From JABDBE01 sp963832245 (lineage in GTDB: Bacteria; Acidobacteriota; Terriglobia; Terriglobales; Acidobacteriaceae): a stretch of 64,000 nt of DNA. The stretch spans positions 496,001 to 560,000 of the forward strand of contig CAWHTG010000002.1 of NCBI GenBank assembly GCA_963832245.1, given 5' to 3'. The notes under the pieces are model-generated. The model saw nothing but the letters and a program-made list of their open reading frames with translations. It had not been told where the DNA came from and made no database searches. The translations under genes were made by a program, and so were the position numbers. Position 1 is the first letter of the stretch; the number at the start of each line of letters is the position of its first letter. Shown one piece after another: positions 1 to 8,582 of the stretch.

Positions 1-1244
1 CGACTGCAAACGGGTCGCAAAGCGTGTTCGACTTGGGAGGGAACTCCAACACTTCATTCCTGAATGGATTCCATAGCGGCGCGACCTTGGGCCAGATTCT
101 GGCGTCCAACGCGTTCTTCACGCCCCCCGGCTTTACTTCGATTGCCAGCCAGATCAACAATCCGAAGTACCTGGAATGGAACTTCGAGATCCAGCAGGCC
201 ATCGGCTCCAAAATGTCCCTGAACGTCGACTATGTGGGGACCCATGGCTACAACAACCTGATTCAGAACGCCAACCTGAACTCCTCGATTGCCCCCGGCG
301 GAACACCATTCGGCCAGGCGCCGACTGGGTCCTTCAGCTGCGCCCTCACCGGCGGTGCTCCGGGTTGCGGGACAGGCATTCTCTTGTCTGGCACAGATCC
401 GCGCTTCGGGCCGGTCCGAGAGCTTCAAAGTGTCGGTATCTCCAACTACGACGGTCTGGTCACCACCTTCACGCGGAAGTTCACCCATGGTTTCCAGGGC
501 AGCGTCAACTACACCTATTCCCACGCACTGGACGACCTGACCAGCACCAACCCTGGGACGCCTTTCAACGCGCTGTATAGCGTGGTGTACCAGATCAATC
601 CGAACTGCCTGCGTTGCAACAACTACGGCAACTCGGACTCGGATGCACGCCACAACTTGACTGCCAACTATGTTTGGGAGCTACCGTTCAAGGGGTCCAA
701 CAAACTCCTGAACGAGGTAATAGGCGGATGGACCATTGCCGGCACCTTCTATACCCACAGCGCCCTGCCGTATACTCCGGAAGCATTTAACGTAACTCCT
801 TTCAGCAGCCCCAACCCGGTTATTGGACTACCCCTCATTCCGGCCGATGCCATTGGCAACGTACCTGTCAATTGCCAGGCCAGCAATCCAGGGACTATTG
901 CCAACCCGACGGGTTGCGTGACGGCAGCCCAGTTCTCCGGGGTTAACGCCTCTGATTATGGAAACGTTCGGCGTAACGGCTTCCGTGGTCTGGGCTACTT
1001 TGACACGGACATGAACGTTAACAAGAGCTTTGCTATCACCGAGCGCGTGAAGTTCGAACTGGGTGGGAGTTTCTTCAACCTTCTCAACCACCCGAACTTC
1101 GCCTTGCCGTTCCCCTTCGCCTTCACTGGTGCGATAGGACAGATGACCAGTCTGGCAGTCCAGCCCACCACCCCGTACGGCTCCTTCCAAGGCGCCGGCG
1201 TGGAGGGCAGGTTGGTGCAGGTCCACGGCAAGATTACCTTCTAA
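1..1244 (+). CDS. TonB-dependent receptor, Oar-like, C-terminal part (5' end outside window)
   Basis: The frame is already open at base 3, so this is the 3' part of a longer gene; the GTG at 24 is internal. About 413 residues remain. They are rich in Gly, Asn, Tyr and Phe and read as alternating beta-strands, with motifs usual in acidobacterial Oar-like outer-membrane receptors: NPKYLEWNFEIQQ, a YVGTHGYN turn, NYTYSHALDD, and a C-terminal FELGGSFFNLLNHPNF stretch. In this family the N-terminus normally carries a signal peptide, a carboxypeptidase-regulatory-like domain and a plug, all outside this window. Such proteins sit in the outer membrane and probably take up large substrates using TonB energy. 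A strong terminator follows 16 bases after the stop. The substrate cannot be told. Confidence 0.88.
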   Translation, partial: TANGSQSVFDLGGNSNTSFLNGFHSGATLGQILASNAFFTPPGFTSIASQINNPKYLEWNFEIQQAIGSKMSLNVDYVGTHGYNNLIQNANLNSSIAPGGTPFGQAPTGSFSCALTGGAPGCGTGILLSGTDPRFGPVRELQSVGISNYDGLVTTFTRKFTHGFQGSVNYTYSHALDDLTSTNPGTPFNALYSVVYQINPNCLRCNNYGNSDSDARHNLTANYVWELPFKGSNKLLNEVIGGWTIAGTFYTHSALPYTPEAFNVTPFSSPNPVIGLPLIPADAIGNVPVNCQASNPGTIANPTGCVTAAQFSGVNASDYGNVRRNGFRGLGYFDTDMNVNKSFAITERVKFELGGSFFNLLNHPNFALPFPFAFTGAIGQMTSLAVQPTTPYGSFQGAGVEGRLVQVHGKITF

Positions 1245-1260
1245 CCTTTGTCAGCATCTT

Positions 1261-1295
1261 AAGAGCGGCCTCTTCCGAGGCCGCTCTTTTTTCTT
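1261..1295 (+). terminator. Rho-independent terminator after the TonB receptor
   Basis: A perfect 12-bp stem (1261-1272 with 1277-1288) closes a TTCC loop and runs into a T-rich tract. It lies 16 bases past the receptor stop codon and ends that transcription unit. Confidence 0.92.
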
Positions 1296-1371
1296 TCTGA
1301 GATATTCTTTTTTGGGTGTAATATTACCCAGGCTTTTGTCCCGCCTCATTCGGCGCCTCGGGAGGGACAGC

Positions 1372-2385
1372 ATGGTCCACCATCGTCGGTTAGCTCTCCT
1401 GCTCCTGCCCTTTCTGTGTTTGCCACTCACCTACCTCGCTGCCCAACATGGAAGCGGCAACCTCCACGTATACGTCACCTATCCCGATGACCGCGCCGTC
1501 ACCGAGCAACTGAAGGTCGAGCTCATAAGCGGAGCGACCGGCGTGCAGCTCAAGGAAACGTTTACCAATGATCATGGAGGAGCGCAGTTCTTCAACGTGC
1601 CCACTGGCACTTATCAGCTTTCGGTCAGCGGACAAAATATCGAGCCGACAACGAGTGACTTGGTTGAGGTTGACCCTCGCAAAGGTACTCAATCGGTTTT
1701 TGTGAGGGTAAAGCCCGCAGTCAAGGAAGGCGAAGCGAACGCAGCCAATGCCGGCAGTTCTCCTGTTTCGGCCGGCGATCTTAGGGTTCCCGAACAGGCC
1801 AGCAAAGAATTCGATAAAGCTACCAAGCTGATTGCCCAAGAGCACTGGGAAAAAGCCATTGACCAGCTGAATAAAGCCCTGGCTCTGTATCCAGCCTATG
1901 CCGAAGCCTACAACAATTTAGGCGTGGTCTACGCCCGCTTGGGCGATTCCCAGAAGGAACGGGAAGCTCTACAGAAAGCTGTTGCCGCCAATGACCACTT
2001 CTCCCCTGCGCTCATAAACCTGGCACGCTTGGAGATGAAGAATAAGAATTACGTCGCAGCCGAAGCCGATCTCACCCATGCGACCACGGTGGATCCGACC
2101 GACGCGGGCTCTCTGGCTTTGCTCGCCCAGGTGCAGCTCATGGACCATCACTATGAAGACGCCATCGCCAGCGCCGGCAAAGTCCATTCCCTCGCCCACG
2201 AGCCCTATGCCCTGGTTCATTATGTCGCCGCTCGTGCCTGGGAAAGGCTAAACCGGTTTCCCGAGGCCCTGGCCGAATTCAAGGTTTTCCTGAGCGAAGA
2301 ACCTCCGGGAGAACGCGCGTCCGCAGCCCGCCAGGAAATGGCTGCCATTGAGAAGCACACGCAAACAACCACCGTAGCCCACTAA
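1372..2385 (+). CDS. Secreted TPR-repeat protein
   Basis: The ATG at 1372 is preferred over the upstream TTG at 1312 because a GGAGGG ribosome site sits at 1361-1366 and the protein then begins with a signal peptide (positively charged MVHHRR, then a Leu-rich core ending LAAQ). The 337-residue product has an N-terminal beta-rich domain (about 30-110) resembling carboxypeptidase-regulatory or transthyretin-like folds, a linker, then at least four TPR units from about residue 140 (for example AIDQLNKALALYPAYAEAYNNL). Such proteins act as protein-binding scaffolds in the periplasm or envelope. The stop codon falls inside the first copy of a 16-bp tandem repeat (2374-2405). The partner is unknown. 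Confidence 0.85.
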   Translation: MVHHRRLALLLLPFLCLPLTYLAAQHGSGNLHVYVTYPDDRAVTEQLKVELISGATGVQLKETFTNDHGGAQFFNVPTGTYQLSVSGQNIEPTTSDLVEVDPRKGTQSVFVRVKPAVKEGEANAANAGSSPVSAGDLRVPEQASKEFDKATKLIAQEHWEKAIDQLNKALALYPAYAEAYNNLGVVYARLGDSQKEREALQKAVAANDHFSPALINLARLEMKNKNYVAAEADLTHATTVDPTDAGSLALLAQVQLMDHHYEDAIASAGKVHSLAHEPYALVHYVAARAWERLNRFPEALAEFKVFLSEEPPGERASAARQEMAAIEKHTQTTTVAH

Positions 2386-2456
2386 ACACGTAGCCCACTA
2401 AACACGTAGCCCCGGGGCCGCTCCGCCGAAGGGGAGGGCCCGACTTCAGTCGGGCC
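2374..2456. repeat. 16-bp tandem duplication and palindromic hairpin downstream of the TPR gene
   Basis: The 16-bp unit GTAGCCCACTAAACAC occurs twice back to back (2374-2389 and 2390-2405); the first copy contains the TPR gene's stop codon. A third partial copy follows. At 2437-2456 lies a perfect 9-bp hairpin (GGCCCGACT / AGTCGGGCC), one of several interspersed hairpin repeats in the window. Confidence 0.75.
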
Positions 2457-2524
2457 GCTATGTCATTGAAATGTGTCTGCGCTTGAGCGCCTGAGGTGAG
2501 CTTTTCGCATCTTCGACGTGCGCG

Positions 2525-2559
2525 GTAACAAAAATGCCATCCGGATTACCGGATGGCAT
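2525..2559 (-). terminator. Rho-independent terminator of hppA
   Basis: A perfect 11-bp inverted repeat (2534-2544 with 2549-2559, loop ATTA) is followed on the minus strand by TTTTTGTTA. It lies 26 bases past the hppA stop, so it terminates the minus-strand gene. Confidence 0.9.
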
Positions 2560-2584
2560 TCCTATGTCACGACTCAAAGTTCCC

Positions 2585-5095
2585 CTAATCCGCCGCCGCG
2601 TGCGCCTTCGCCGCCACGCTCTCCGTGCCAATCCGCATCCCGTAGAACGAGCGATAGACGAAGCAGAACGAAATCAAGAAGAACACAACCGCCAGCAGAT
2701 TGGTAAGCATGGCATTGGTCTCGGTAAGCTTCACCGCCAACTCCACCGCCAGCAACCCGAACAGCGTGGTGAACTTGATGATCGGATTCAGAGCCACCGA
2801 CGACGTATCTTTGAACGGATCGCCCACCGTATCGCCGATCACGGTGGCATCGTGCAGCGGCGTGCCTTTCTGCTTGTACTCGACCTCGACAATCTTCTTG
2901 GCATTGTCCCAGGCCCCACCAGCGTTGGCCATGAAGATCGCCTGATACAAGCCAAATATCGCGATCGAAATCAAGTACCCGATGAACAAGAATGGCTCGA
3001 TGAAAGCGAAACACAGCGTGGCAAAAAACACCGCGATGAAGATGTTCAGCATGCCCTTCTGCGCATACCGGGTGCAGATCTCCACCACTTTCTTGCTGTC
3101 GGATACGGAAGCCTTCGTGACTCCTTCCAGCTTGATGTTCGCCTTGATAAACTCCACTGCCCGGTATGCCCCGGTGCTCACCGCCTGCGTGGACGCACCA
3201 GTGAACCAGTAAATGATCGCGCCCCCGCTGATCAGACCCAGCAGAAACGGCGCATGCAGCAAGGACAACTTCTCGACATTCTGCGTCAACCCATTGGTCA
3301 GCGCCATAATGATGGAGAAGGTCATCGTCGTCGCACCCACAACCGCCGTCCCAATCAACACCGGCTTTGCGGTAGCCTTGAACGTGTTTCCTGCTCCGTC
3401 ATTCTCCTCCAACATGTGCTTGGCCCGCTCAAAGTTCACATTGAAGTGGTAGTCCCTCTTGAGGTCGCTGGCGATGTTGGGTTCCTGCTCGATCAGCGAC
3501 AACTCATATACAGACTGTGCGTTGTCCGTAACCGGGCCATAAGAATCCACCGCGATCGTCACCGGACCCATTCCCAGGAAGCCGAAAGCCACCAACCCGA
3601 AAGCAAACACCGGAGCCGCGATCATGGTTGCCGCCGCGGCCAGCCCCATCGTGCTCATGTAGTAGCCAACCGACATCAAAAACACCATCGACAATCCCAA
3701 GTAGTAGCCACTGAAATTTCCCGCTACAAAGCCAGCCAGAATTCCCAGCGACGCTCCGCCTTCCTCCGCCGAAGCCACAATCTCCCGCACATGTCGCGAC
3801 TCGGTCGAGGTAAACACTTTCACCAGTTCAGGAATAAGCGCTCCCGCCAGTGTCCCGCAGGAAATAATCGTCGCCAGCTTCCACCACTGAGAAGTATCGC
3901 CGCCGATATCGGGAACAATGAGCGCCGAAACGATGTAGGTTAGAACAATCGAAACCACGGAAGTGACCCACACCAGCGACGTCAACGGAGTCTCGAAATT
4001 CATAATATCCGCATCGGCAAAGCGAGACCGCGCCACCGCGCTGTTAAGAAAGTAAGCCCCCGCACTCGAAACCAGCATCATGATGCGCATGACGAAGATC
4101 CAAACCAGCAACTGCACTTGCACGGTGGGATTCTTTACCCCCAGCAAAATAAAAGTGATCAGCGCCACCCCGGTCACGCCGTAAGTTTCAAATCCATCCG
4201 CCGAAGGCCCGACCGAATCACCCGCATTGTCACCGGTGCAGTCGGCGATCACGCCCGGGTTGCGCGCGTCGTCTTCCTTAATCTTGAAAACGATCTTCAT
4301 CAGATCCGATCCGATATCCGCAATCTTGGTGAAGATACCGCCCGCAATCCGCAGCGCAGCCGCACCCAGCGATTCGCCAATCGCGAACCCAATAAAGCAA
4401 GGCCCTGCGTAGTCTCCCGGCACAAACAGCAGAATGAAAAGCATAATCAGCAACTCAACGCTGATCAGCATCATGCCGATACTCATCCCAGCCTGCAGCG
4501 GAATGCTGTAAATCGGATACGGCTTGCCGCGCAAACCAGCGAACGCGGTACGCGAGTTGGCAAATGTGTTGATGCGAATGCCGAACCATGCCACGCCGAA
4601 ACTGCCCGCCATCCCCACCAGGCTGAACGCGAGAATGATCGGCAGCGTAGTCATGACCGGCTTTCCCGGCACCGGCGACAACACGCCGAAGTACAGGACG
4701 ATGACCACCGCAATGAAAACCCACAGCAGCAGTAAAAACTTTCCTTGCGTGACCAGATAAGTCTTGCAGGTCTCATAGATCAGTTCAGAAATCTCCAGCA
4801 TCGCTCGATGCACCGGCATGTTCTTCAGCCGCGTGTAAATCGCCAACCCAAAACCCAGCCCCGCGATACAGAACAGAATTCCGATCATCAGCAACTTGTG
4901 GCCGTCCATGCCCAGAAAGGAAACCGAAGAAAGATCGGGAAGTTTCAGGCCAGCCTCGCCGCCCGCCTCCGAAGCCGGCTGGGCCACGGCCGCGTACGCG
5001 CCCAAAAGGACAATCGCAAGAACCGATGCCACGCGAGTCGCCCCGTCCAGCGCGAATCGGCACCCTCGGGACGCAACATCAGCAAGCACGCGCAT
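2585..5095 (-). CDS. hppA: Membrane-bound proton/sodium-translocating pyrophosphatase, divergent type
   Basis: This integral membrane enzyme hydrolyses pyrophosphate and pumps H+ and/or Na+. About 836 residues with many hydrophobic segments. The family motif is present in variant form: IADIGSDLMK replaces the common ADVGADLVGK, followed by EDDARNPGVIAD and DNAGDSVGPSADGFE (about residues 265-305). The sequence GNTFKATAK near residue 570 carries Lys where K+-dependent enzymes have Ala, which in characterised families means K+ independence. The ATG at 5095 is chosen over 5113 because GGAGG lies 7 bases before it. It is longer than the usual roughly 700-800 residues and starts with an extra signal-like N-terminal segment. 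Ion specificity is not certain from sequence. A terminator follows the stop. Confidence 0.95.
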   Translation of the reverse strand: MRVLADVASRGCRFALDGATRVASVLAIVLLGAYAAVAQPASEAGGEAGLKLPDLSSVSFLGMDGHKLLMIGILFCIAGLGFGLAIYTRLKNMPVHRAMLEISELIYETCKTYLVTQGKFLLLLWVFIAVVIVLYFGVLSPVPGKPVMTTLPIILAFSLVGMAGSFGVAWFGIRINTFANSRTAFAGLRGKPYPIYSIPLQAGMSIGMMLISVELLIMLFILLFVPGDYAGPCFIGFAIGESLGAAALRIAGGIFTKIADIGSDLMKIVFKIKEDDARNPGVIADCTGDNAGDSVGPSADGFETYGVTGVALITFILLGVKNPTVQVQLLVWIFVMRIMMLVSSAGAYFLNSAVARSRFADADIMNFETPLTSLVWVTSVVSIVLTYIVSALIVPDIGGDTSQWWKLATIISCGTLAGALIPELVKVFTSTESRHVREIVASAEEGGASLGILAGFVAGNFSGYYLGLSMVFLMSVGYYMSTMGLAAAATMIAAPVFAFGLVAFGFLGMGPVTIAVDSYGPVTDNAQSVYELSLIEQEPNIASDLKRDYHFNVNFERAKHMLEENDGAGNTFKATAKPVLIGTAVVGATTMTFSIIMALTNGLTQNVEKLSLLHAPFLLGLISGGAIIYWFTGASTQAVSTGAYRAVEFIKANIKLEGVTKASVSDSKKVVEICTRYAQKGMLNIFIAVFFATLCFAFIEPFLFIGYLISIAIFGLYQAIFMANAGGAWDNAKKIVEVEYKQKGTPLHDATVIGDTVGDPFKDTSSVALNPIIKFTTLFGLLAVELAVKLTETNAMLTNLLAVVFFLISFCFVYRSFYGMRIGTESVAAKAHAAAD

Positions 5096-5384
5096 AGGAA
5101 AGCCTCCACTCATTGAGAACGATTATAAGGATGACTACGGATTCATGTCCTCGGCCGGCACACAGTCCTCGCCGCTCTTCTACGAGAGTGCGGGAATGCA
5201 TAACCGGAGTTCCGAACACGCTTCCACTGCAAGACTTGAACAGGGATGCTGAGCTTGGCCGCGTCGGATGTATCTGTGCTGCCGGACAGGGAACTGCCTT
5301 GCCCAATCCCAGCGGCACAAGACCAGTTTTTATAACACGTTAGAGAGGACAGGTCAAACCTATCGGCGCGGCGTGAGAACTCCG

Positions 5385-6065
5385 CTACTTGCCAAACACC
5401 CCGACTGCGCTCAGTACTTGATAGCTGGTATTCCAACCGGATCCAGTGTTGTTGGAGAAATACTTTCCCTGCTTTTCCGCATAGTTGTCGGCCCAAATAT
5501 CCCACGTGTCTTGAAACTGCTGTTCGGGACGCAGGACAACCCAATACAACTTGCCCTTCTTCACCGGGATTCCCTTGGCGTACTTTCCAGTCTGCAGTAT
5601 GCAGCAGCTCCAAACCACCGGCAGGTTGGAAAAACGCCAGGTGTGAAGTACCTTCCCCGGGACCCCATAATTGTCCTGATTCAAGCTGACCACCAGCACA
5701 TTCGTGCCCTGGAGATGCGTTGCGCCCACTTGGACTTCGGTCACAACGTGGTTGGCCGTCGGTCGGAAGCCGTTCGCCCACCATTTCCGGCAAGATCTGC
5801 CCCGTATTCGTGCCCAGAATGCCAAACCCGCTAAGCGTGCTGTACACGTGGTCACCTTTTCCCAACGTACTGTAAATCGTGACCAGCGTCGATGACGCTC
5901 GAACGGCAGGTGTAAAGGGCTGTGATGGAGCCCTCATCAAGATCGCGTTTCTTCCGCCATTAAGTTTGATCACGCCGCGTTGCTGGCCTGCGCCGAAGCC
6001 GCGAAATCTGCCAGCAACAACAGCCCCAAGCAAATCAGAATCGCGGATATCGTTCTTACCCTCAT
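5385..6065 (-). pseudogene. Secreted choice-of-anchor-type protein, reading frame broken twice
   Basis: No single frame covers this gene. From the ATG at 6065 there is a clean signal peptide (MRVRTISAILICLGLLLLAD, then FAASAQA) that hits a stop after about 31 codons. The middle continues in another frame (APSQPFTPAVRASSTLVTIY, STLGKGDHVYSTLSGFGIL). The C-terminal half returns to the original frame (ANGFRPTANHVVTEVQVGA to GVFGK, stop at 5385). Restoring one base near 5970-5990 and removing one G from the GGG near 5788 gives a continuous protein of about 226 residues with the layout of secreted beta-sandwich proteins of the choice-of-anchor kind. The two shifts compensate. They could be real decay or assembly indels. 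Function unknown; probably surface or periplasmic. Confidence 0.65.
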
Positions 6066-6255
6066 GATGTTTCTCCAGTCTTAATTCGTCGGGAACTGAG
6101 ACGATGCGCCCCCTGTGGCATTCTACCCGCAAAAAATGGCTCTTGCGCACTCGTCCGAAACCGGTTTCCACACTCCCACACTTTCTGTCACAATAACCGC
6201 TCATTACTTATCCAGCCGTTCCGGACCACAAGACACACCCAAGGGGGTCGCTCCC

Positions 6256-7797
6256 ATGTTCGCTCCAGCCACCACATTGCGAAGGTCTCGCCGCACTTTC
6301 ATTCCGATTCTCGCGGTCACGCTGATGTTTTTCGCTCTCCCGGCGCCAAGCCGTGCTCAACAGGCGCAAAAGCCTGCGTCTCCAACCGCGCCCCAAGGAA
6401 CTGCGCCGAAGAAGGCAAATCCGGCGACCGAAGTAGGAAAAGCCGTGGGCTCGCGTCCCGCAGAAGCTCCGCAAGTTCTGCAACAACTCAATTCCGCGCT
6501 GCAAGATCTGGTAGCCAAGGTTTCGCCGGCAGTTGTTCAGATCCTGGTCACCGGCTATGGAGCGGTCGAGGAAACCAATCGAAGCCAGACCGCGCTAATC
6601 GCCCGCCAGCATGCCGTTGGCTCGGGAGTCATCGTCGCTTCGGACGGCTACATCATGACCAATGCGCACGTGGTTGAGGGAGCACATCGCATTCGCGTGG
6701 TGCTGCCCATGCCTTCCGTGGATTTCCCGCAGGTCGAACCCGTCGGCAAGGAGCACATTCTGGACGCAAAGCTAATTGGGATTCACAAAGACTCGGATCT
6801 GGCGCTTCTCAAGATTGATCAGAAGAATTTGCCCACCCTCGAACTGGGCAGCGCTCGCCGGGTACATCAAGGGCAGTTGGTATTTGCCATCGGCAGTCCA
6901 GAAGGATTGCAGAACTCAGTCACCATGGGTGTAGTCAGCGCGGTGGGCAGGCAGCCTGATCCGGATCGCCCTATGGTCTATATCCAGACCGACGCTCCCA
7001 TCAATCCGGGAAACAGTGGCGGCCCATTGATTGACATGGATGGCTATGTGCTCGGCATCAACACTCTGATTCTTTCCGAAGGCGGAGGCAGCGAGGGCTT
7101 GGGGTTTGCGATCCCCGCAAGAATCGTGCGTTTCGTCTATGAGAGTTTGCGTAAGCATGGACACGTGCATCGGGTTGAAATCGGAGCAGTGGCGCAGAAC
7201 ATCACACCGAGTTTGGCCGAAGGCCTCGGTCTTTCCCGGAGTTGGGGCGTTATCATTTCAGACCTAATCCCTGGCGGTCCGGCGGAAGTCGCCGGATTAA
7301 AGACGGGCGACATTATCGTAAGCGCCGATGACCGGCCGATCGATACTCTCCCAGCCCTGACGGCCGCGTTATACCTGCATCCTTTCGACGAGGTCATGAA
7401 ACTGGTGATTCTGCGCGGTGACCAAAGAAAGACTTTATATTCTCCGGTAATCGAGCACCGTGATCGGATGGACAAACTCGTGGATGCAGTCGATCCCGAC
7501 AAAAGCCTGGTGCGGCGTCTGGGAATCCTTGCGGTAAATCTGGACGATCAACTGCAGGCCGTGGTCGGGAACTTACGCATTTCGGGTGGAGTGGTTGTAA
7601 TTGCCCGCGCGGCTGAGTTCATTGGTCCAGAGTCCGGCCTGAAGACCGGTGACGTCATCCACGCCTTGAATAAGGCGCCAGTCGATTCGCTGGATTCGCT
7701 TCGCGCTGCCCTCGATGGCCTCAAGGCGAACTCCCCGGTGGTGCTTCAGGTGGAGCGCGACGGCCAGTTGCAATGGTTGGCGTTCGAGATGGAGTAA
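6256..7797 (+). CDS. HtrA/DegP-like serine protease with two PDZ domains
   Basis: Start at the ATG at 6256, with AAGGGGG just upstream and a signal peptide following (RRSRRTFIPILAVTLMFFAL ... SRAQ). The 513-residue protein has an S1C trypsin-like domain at about 75-290 with the full triad: His138 in TNAHVVEG, Asp181 in DSDLALLK and Ser254 in GNSGGPLID. Two PDZ domains follow, roughly 315-395 (GGPAEVAGLKTGDIIVSAD) and 430-513 (GPESGLKTGDVIHALNKAP). This is the standard layout of periplasmic HtrA-type quality-control proteases, which degrade or chaperone misfolded envelope proteins. A frame beginning at 6115 lacks a signal peptide at its start and is not preferred. The next gene begins 36 bases downstream and may be co-transcribed. 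Confidence 0.93.
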   Translation: MFAPATTLRRSRRTFIPILAVTLMFFALPAPSRAQQAQKPASPTAPQGTAPKKANPATEVGKAVGSRPAEAPQVLQQLNSALQDLVAKVSPAVVQILVTGYGAVEETNRSQTALIARQHAVGSGVIVASDGYIMTNAHVVEGAHRIRVVLPMPSVDFPQVEPVGKEHILDAKLIGIHKDSDLALLKIDQKNLPTLELGSARRVHQGQLVFAIGSPEGLQNSVTMGVVSAVGRQPDPDRPMVYIQTDAPINPGNSGGPLIDMDGYVLGINTLILSEGGGSEGLGFAIPARIVRFVYESLRKHGHVHRVEIGAVAQNITPSLAEGLGLSRSWGVIISDLIPGGPAEVAGLKTGDIIVSADDRPIDTLPALTAALYLHPFDEVMKLVILRGDQRKTLYSPVIEHRDRMDKLVDAVDPDKSLVRRLGILAVNLDDQLQAVVGNLRISGGVVVIARAAEFIGPESGLKTGDVIHALNKAPVDSLDSLRAALDGLKANSPVVLQVERDGQLQWLAFEME

Positions 7798-7833
7798 AGC
7801 AGTTGCACTCCGGCTCTCAGGAGCGTAACAGGT

Positions 7834-8271
7834 ATGCCGACAATCAGACACTCGATTGCGATTGATGCCTCACCCCAACGAATTTTTCCTTTGGTCAGTT
7901 CCGGTCACGGATTCAAGCAATGGTGGGCTGCGGACGTAACCGAAGATGTCCCCCGCAACATTGTCACCCTCGGATTTTTCAACCGCTCCACCGTCTACAC
8001 TCTGCACCCAGTCCGGATTGATGAGCCCAACTATGCAGAGTGGAAGTGCAAATCCGGCGAAGAATGGATCGGCACCCGGCTGCTGTTCGACCTGCTCCCA
8101 CAAAAGGAAGGCCTCACCCAGTTGCGGTTCTCGCACGCTGATTGGCACACCGAGACAGATTATTTCGTCTCCTGCACCACCACATGGGGAGAGCTAATGT
8201 TCCGCCTCAAGGCAGCAGCCGAAGGCAAAAATCCAAGACCGCTGTTCTCCGCAACCGGCATGGCGTACTGA
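7834..8271 (+). CDS. SRPBCC (AHSA1/START-like) family protein
   Basis: A 145-residue protein that begins TIRHSIAIDASPQRIFPLVS and contains GFKQWWAADVTED, the N-terminal strand-helix pattern of polyketide-cyclase/AHSA1-like SRPBCC folds. The rest alternates beta-strands and ends in a long amphipathic helix (TTWGELMFRLKAAAEG), matching the family's helix-grip fold that makes a hydrophobic cavity. Length is typical. No signal peptide, so cytoplasmic. It follows the HtrA gene by 36 bases on the same strand, with CAGGAG upstream of the ATG. The ligand is unknown; the family binds lipids or small hydrophobic molecules. Confidence 0.85.
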   Translation: MPTIRHSIAIDASPQRIFPLVSSGHGFKQWWAADVTEDVPRNIVTLGFFNRSTVYTLHPVRIDEPNYAEWKCKSGEEWIGTRLLFDLLPQKEGLTQLRFSHADWHTETDYFVSCTTTWGELMFRLKAAAEGKNPRPLFSATGMAY

Positions 8272-8335
8272 CGGGTGCCGCGCGCCGAAGCCCCTTGATT
8301 CGTGTCAGGGTATGCCCCGCCGGGCGCGGAAAGAC

Positions 8336-8547
8336 TCTCGATTCGTATCAGGGTATGCCTTCAGGCATACCGTAAGTCTGAAATTAGGTCCGGCTTTAGC
8401 CGCTGGGTTAGATGTTTCTCGTGCGATCAGCATTTTCCCGTTACCTCTTCAGGCGGCGTTAAGAATTTTTTTTCAGCAAACTGAAAAGCCTGAACTAGTT
8501 TGAGCAGTTACGGTAAGCCTGAAGGCATACCCTGATACGAATCGAGA
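8336..8547. repeat. 212-bp element with 39-bp terminal inverted repeats (MITE-like)
   Basis: The arm 8336-8374 and the reverse complement of 8509-8547 match at 38 of 39 positions. They enclose 134 bp with no credible ORF. Each arm is itself partly palindromic (GGTATGCC TTCA GGCATACC). A degenerate partial copy of the arm (GATTCGTGTCAGGGTATGCC) lies just upstream near 8297-8316. The element fills most of the gap between the convergent SRPBCC and DUF2207 genes. No transposase is visible, so this is a non-autonomous or REP-derived element. Confidence 0.8.
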
Positions 8548-8582
8548 ATCTTCAGAACCTCTAAGACCACGCCCTTCCCAAT

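Noticed and set aside
2534..3943. 469-residue plus-strand ORF opposite hppA
   Set aside because: Composition is Arg/His-rich as expected for antisense of a GC-rich membrane protein; no domain recognised, and hppA on the other strand is certain.
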